In this document: positions 61,376 to 64,000 of the stretch, in pieces
Position numbering within the stretch: position 1 is the stretch's first letter
How the letters are laid out: the number at the start of each line of letters is the position of its first letter
Assembly (NCBI RefSeq): GCF_014172375.1
Contig: NZ_WNXD01000002.1
Coordinates: 1,116,001 to 1,180,000 of the forward strand
Direction: 5' to 3'
From: Pedobacter planticolens
Lineage (GTDB): Bacteria; Bacteroidota; Bacteroidia; Sphingobacteriales; Sphingobacteriaceae
Length of the DNA stretch: 64,000 nucleotides
Position numbers and translations under genes: made by a program
The notes under the pieces: model-generated
What the model saw: the letters and a program-made list of their open reading frames with translations, nothing else
What the model was told of the DNA's origin: nothing
The model's database searches: none

Positions 61376-62776
61376 ATGAAAAAAGCAGCATGTATAATTT
61401 ATTTCCTTTTCATCAGTTTTTTAACTTTTGCTCAAACCTACCAACCACCAACAGATACAAAAGTTGTCGCTAAATTATCCCAATGGGGAGATAAAAAATT
61501 TGGATTGTTTATGCATTGGGGCATTTACAGTATCCCAGGGATTGTAGAATCGTGGAGTATTAATTCTGAAGATGCATCATGGATACCTCGCGATAGTACC
61601 CGTAATTACGAAGAATATAAAAAGTGGTATTTCGATCTCAATAAACAATTTAATCCTGTAAAGTTCGATCCAACCATTTGGGCTAGCTATGCTAAAAAAG
61701 CAGGTATGCAATATGTGGTTTTTACGACTAAACATCACGATGGTTTTGCAATGTTCGATACGAAACAAGGTGAGTATAAGGTAACGAATGCAGCTGTTCC
61801 TTTCTCCTCAAATCCAAAGGCGAATATTGTTAAGGAAGTTTTCTCTGCTTTTAGAAACGAAGGGTTTATGATTGGCGCATACTTTTCTAAACCAGACTGG
61901 CACAGTGAATATTATTGGTGGCCGCGTTATGCTACGCCAGATCGGAACAACAATTATGATATTCGTTTACATCCGCAGCGTTGGCGACAGTTTAAGCAGT
62001 ACACTTATAACCAAATTGAGGAGTTAATGAGCGATTATGGTTCGGTGGATATTTTATGGTTAGATGGTGGTTGGGTTAGACCAAAGGCAACTGTTAATGA
62101 AGAGGTTTTGTCTTGGGGTGCGCCAATTCCTGCTTGGGATCAGGATATTGATATGCCTAGCATTGCCAAGATGGCTAGGGCTAAACAACCTGGTTTAATT
62201 ATGGTGGATAGAACGGTGCATGGTGAATATGAAAACTATCAGACACCTGAACAAAAGATTCCCGAAAAGCCTTTAAATTATCCTTGGGAAACGTGTATGA
62301 CCATGGGTGATGCTTGGGGTTATGTGCCAAATGATAATTATAAAAGCACCAATACCCTCATTCATTTATTAGTAGATATTGTTGCCAAAGGCGGGAACTT
62401 TTTATTAGATGTTGGTCCAAAACCTGATGGTACTTTTCCCGATGTTGTGTTACAACGCTTAACTGAAATTGGGCAATGGATGGATATTAATAAGGAAGCA
62501 ATTTATGCAACCGAGCCAATTGCGCCTTATAAAACTGCTAACGTTTGCTTTACTAAAAGTAAAAACGAAAGTAGTTATGCGTTGTATTTGATTGATGAGA
62601 AGGCTGAGCTTGCTCCAACTATTCTGCTTAAATCGGTACCAAAGATGCCTAAAAGGATTTCTTTATTGGGGGTTAAATCTGTTTTGAAATGGAAGCGGGT
62701 TGGTAATGATTTGGAGATTGTTTTACCTAAGGATGCAAAAGGTTTGAAGGATGCGTTAGTTTTTAAGATGGAATAG
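61376..62776 (+). CDS. secreted alpha-L-fucosidase (GH29)
   Basis: 466 residues with a signal peptide (to TFAQ). GH29 blocks: KKFGLFMHWGIYSIPGIVESW at the start, AKKAGMQYVVFTTKHHDGFAMFD, and YGSVDILWLDGGW with the nucleophile Asp in LWLDGG. The C-terminal small domain (ESSYALYLIDEKAELA to KME) is beta-rich. Removes terminal fucose from glycans in the periplasm or outside. Single gene with a terminator; no SusC/SusD pair is adjacent, so it is not in an obvious polysaccharide locus. Confidence 0.93.
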   Translation: MKKAACIIYFLFISFLTFAQTYQPPTDTKVVAKLSQWGDKKFGLFMHWGIYSIPGIVESWSINSEDASWIPRDSTRNYEEYKKWYFDLNKQFNPVKFDPTIWASYAKKAGMQYVVFTTKHHDGFAMFDTKQGEYKVTNAAVPFSSNPKANIVKEVFSAFRNEGFMIGAYFSKPDWHSEYYWWPRYATPDRNNNYDIRLHPQRWRQFKQYTYNQIEELMSDYGSVDILWLDGGWVRPKATVNEEVLSWGAPIPAWDQDIDMPSIAKMARAKQPGLIMVDRTVHGEYENYQTPEQKIPEKPLNYPWETCMTMGDAWGYVPNDNYKSTNTLIHLLVDIVAKGGNFLLDVGPKPDGTFPDVVLQRLTEIGQWMDINKEAIYATEPIAPYKTANVCFTKSKNESSYALYLIDEKAELAPTILLKSVPKMPKRISLLGVKSVLKWKRVGNDLEIVLPKDAKGLKDALVFKME

Positions 62777-62808
62777 TAAAGATATATTTCTAATACTCGT
62801 TATTGCGA

Positions 62809-62848
62809 AGAAGGTTCTTCATCTGAAGTGGGAACCTTCTTTATTTTA
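62809..62848 (+). terminator. terminator after the fucosidase gene
   Basis: Stem AGAAGGTTC (62809-62817) with GAACCTTCT (62832-62840), loop of 14 nt, then TTATTTTAG. Confidence 0.75.
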
Positions 62849-63298
62849 GTAAATACAGAGATAAATAGGAGACTGCCACGCTGCGCTCGCAAAGACGACC
62901 GCTTTATACTGCTGCTTACCTAACGCGTTCGTCATTGCTGTAAAGGCACGAAGCAATCTTTCTTGCTTTCTCTTTTTCAGCTCGCCGCCGCTATGGCTCT
63001 AAACTTTTTCTTGATAAAAAGTTTAACAAAAATCAAGGCTTAGTATCATCTCTTGGATTAAGCTATCAAAACTTTTAAGGCAACAAGCAGCAGGTTCGAT
63101 GAAGGATCGAACTGGCTCATTGTTTTGGATTGTGGTTTTTGAAAGTTTGTGCTGAAGTTTGGATTGCTTTCTCCTTCGGAATGCTACAAGGCCGGTCCTC
63201 GTTCTTGGGGGTGGGTTGTGGTTTGGGAGCCTCACCCCTAACCCCTCTCCGAAGGAGAGGGGAATTCATGATGGAAATTAATAGTGTTTAACTGGCGG
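62849..63298. other. gene-free stretch with REP-like sequences
   Basis: Contains blocks such as CACGCTGCGCTCGCAAAGAC, CGTCATTGCTG and GCACGAAGCAATCT, and the perfect hairpin CCCCTCTCC-GAA-GGAGAGGGG (63242-63262). These resemble intergenic repeats common in Bacteroidota genomes. A 70-codon minus-strand frame at 63023-63235 has no protein-like features and is not called. Together with array A3 and element D2 this makes almost 900 bp without a gene. Confidence 0.6.
63242..63262. repeat. perfect 9-bp hairpin
   Basis: CCCCTCTCC and GGAGAGGGG with a GAA loop, preceded by CTCACCCCTAA. Very stable fold without a T run. Confidence 0.85.
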
Positions 63299-63445
63299 GT
63301 GCTAAGTTTCTTCTTGCGCTTGTTCGGTTTCTCCTTGCGTTTGCTAGGTTTCTTCTTGCGTTTGCTGGGTTTCTTCTTGCGTTTGCTAGGTTCTTACTTG
63401 CGTTTGTTAGGTTTCTCTTGGCAGGTGCTAGGTTTCTTTTTTGGA
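63299..63445. repeat. 21-bp tandem array A3, 7 units
   Basis: Seven units of exactly 21 bp, core GCTAGGTTTCTTCTTGCG. The unit sequence is unrelated by eye to A1 and A2 but the period is the same. An open frame across it (63284-63487) is a by-product of the period. Element D2 begins 39 bp later. Confidence 0.9.
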
Positions 63446-63484
63446 ATGTTACAACTTAAGTTTATAGTGCAGTTTTGGGTTCTC

Positions 63485-63646
63485 TAAACCTGATTGTAGT
63501 GGAAATACTTTTTTGTTGTGTTATCTATCTGGAGCGCACAGCTTAAAGGTTTCTCGGCTGCGCTCGAAATGACGGAAGACTTTGCCAAAAAAGATTGTAA
63601 CGGAAAGCGGGGCTTACGTAAATAGATGCTACGGAATTGGCTTTTC
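63485..63646 (+). repeat. repeat element D, copy 2 (~162 bp)
   Basis: Same block order as 42106-42271: TAAACCTGATTGTAGTGG, AAATACTTTTTTGTTG, AAAGGTTTCTCGGCTGCGCT then CGAAATGACGG, and ATTGGCTTTTC at the end. Blocks between are diverged. Confidence 0.8.
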
Positions 63647-63675
63647 TAAGGGTTGGTAGGAATGAGGTTGTTTAA

Positions 63676-64000
63676 CTATTTGTCTTTTGTATTAATGAGT
63701 TTATTCATTACTTCTATGGTTTTTGCTTGCGCTGAAATTGTTCCTTCTTGTAGGGTGATAATTTGATGTAAACGCTCTATTTCGGTAAGTTGATTGTATT
63801 GGGAGTTGATTTTTACTGCATCTTCTTCGGCTATTGAAGGAGCATTAGCCTCAGAATTACTATATGCTTTTGTAGGCCTGCCTTCTCCTGTAATAATCCA
63901 GGTAGGGTTTAGGTCATTGCATTTTGTGAATATTAGATCGTAGTTGATGGTGTTTCTTGTGTACCAATTGGCAAGTGTATTTGTGCCAAGTCCTAAAAAT
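63676..64000 (-). CDS. phage CI-like HTH repressor, C-terminal part (5' end outside window)
   Basis: An open frame of 107 codons runs from the right edge to TAG at 63676-63678. It has no start inside the window. The visible N-terminal part GLGTNTLANWYTRNTINYD followed by LIFTKCNDLNPTWIITGEGRP matches the second half of the bacteriophage-CI-type helix-turn-helix domain found in short Bacteroidota XRE regulators. The rest is a coiled-coil-like tail (LTEIERLHQIITLQEG to VMNKLINTKDK), probably for oligomerisation. It may be a resident or prophage-derived regulator; what lies beyond the edge is unknown. Confidence 0.78.
   Translation of the reverse strand, partial: FLGLGTNTLANWYTRNTINYDLIFTKCNDLNPTWIITGEGRPTKAYSNSEANAPSIAEEDAVKINSQYNQLTEIERLHQIITLQEGTISAQAKTIEVMNKLINTKDK

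Noticed and set aside
63023-63235. 70-codon minus-strand frame
   Set aside because: Lies in repeat DNA, with no protein family resemblance, unusual composition and no upstream promoter signal.
63284-63487. Open frame of leucine/phenylalanine repeats across array A3
   Set aside because: Same reason: a by-product of a 21-bp period; composition is just the translation of the repeat.

Overview
The window looks like a chromosomal segment of a low-GC Bacteroidota, most likely Pedobacter or another Sphingobacteriaceae. Supporting signs are outer-membrane beta-barrel TonB receptors with carboxypeptidase-like N-termini, M56/BlaI pairs fused to TonB_C domains, LytS/LytTR pairs, three-subunit succinate dehydrogenase with a five-helix cytochrome b, near-absence of Shine-Dalgarno sites, -7 boxes of the TAnnTTTG type, and intergenic space packed with hairpin repeats. 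I see no rRNA, tRNA, CRISPR array or complete IS element. The assignment is an inference from gene content.

Layout. 1-4.6 kb: end of a Pif1-like helicase, dapF with a small membrane protein, and an HtrA-type protease. 5.2-8.8 kb: sdhC-sdhA-sdhB. 8.9-12.5 kb: a BlaI repressor and M56 protease operon in which the protease carries two TonB_C domains and a receptor-plug-like tail, and two downstream genes encode the same modules as free secreted proteins. 12.7-20 kb: a beta-CASP hydrolase, then an accessory stretch: a four-gene operon ending in a NarL-type two-component pair, several small orphan genes, a 74-residue stand-alone LuxR HTH protein and a decayed second copy of it. 20-32.5 kb: two M28 peptidases, a TonB receptor, two LytS/LytTR pairs and a small-peptide/ABC-exporter operon. 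32.5-41.7 kb: TraB/GumN protein, acyltransferase, GH16, Nudix, TonB receptor, thioredoxin-like protein, clpS, fabH, Smr protein. 42.3-49.5 kb: an auxiliary beta-oxidation pair (2,4-dienoyl-CoA reductase-like SDR and enoyl-CoA isomerase-like protein), then two tandem 900-residue secreted proteins with a receptor plug but no barrel. 49.6-52.3 kb: dcd, phosphopantetheinyl transferase, lipB, SGNH hydrolase. 52.4-59.8 kb: the RDD/SpoIIM/DUF4129/DUF4350/MoxR/DUF58 cluster. 59.9-62.8 kb: L-serine dehydratase and a GH29 fucosidase. The right edge cuts a phage-CI-like repressor.

The most unusual signals lie between genes. A GxxExxY (PDDEXK-like) gene sits exactly between the two arms of a 17-bp inverted repeat (56978-57428), inserted in the MoxR operon. 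The same arms form empty hairpins at 23216-23273 and 42284-42343, and a sister hairpin family with the same TTACCAC/GTGGTAA ends occurs four more times. Three unrelated tandem arrays (28201-28473, 41748-41978, 63299-63445) all have a period of exactly 21 bp, and two of them are followed by copies of one repeated element of about 165 bp. Five convergent gene junctions are filled almost entirely by large hairpins.

In the 16.7-20 kb region, two promoters of small orphan genes share a 22-bp box (20/22 identical) exactly 40 bp upstream of their -7 elements, next to the LuxR genes. This suggests a small local regulon.
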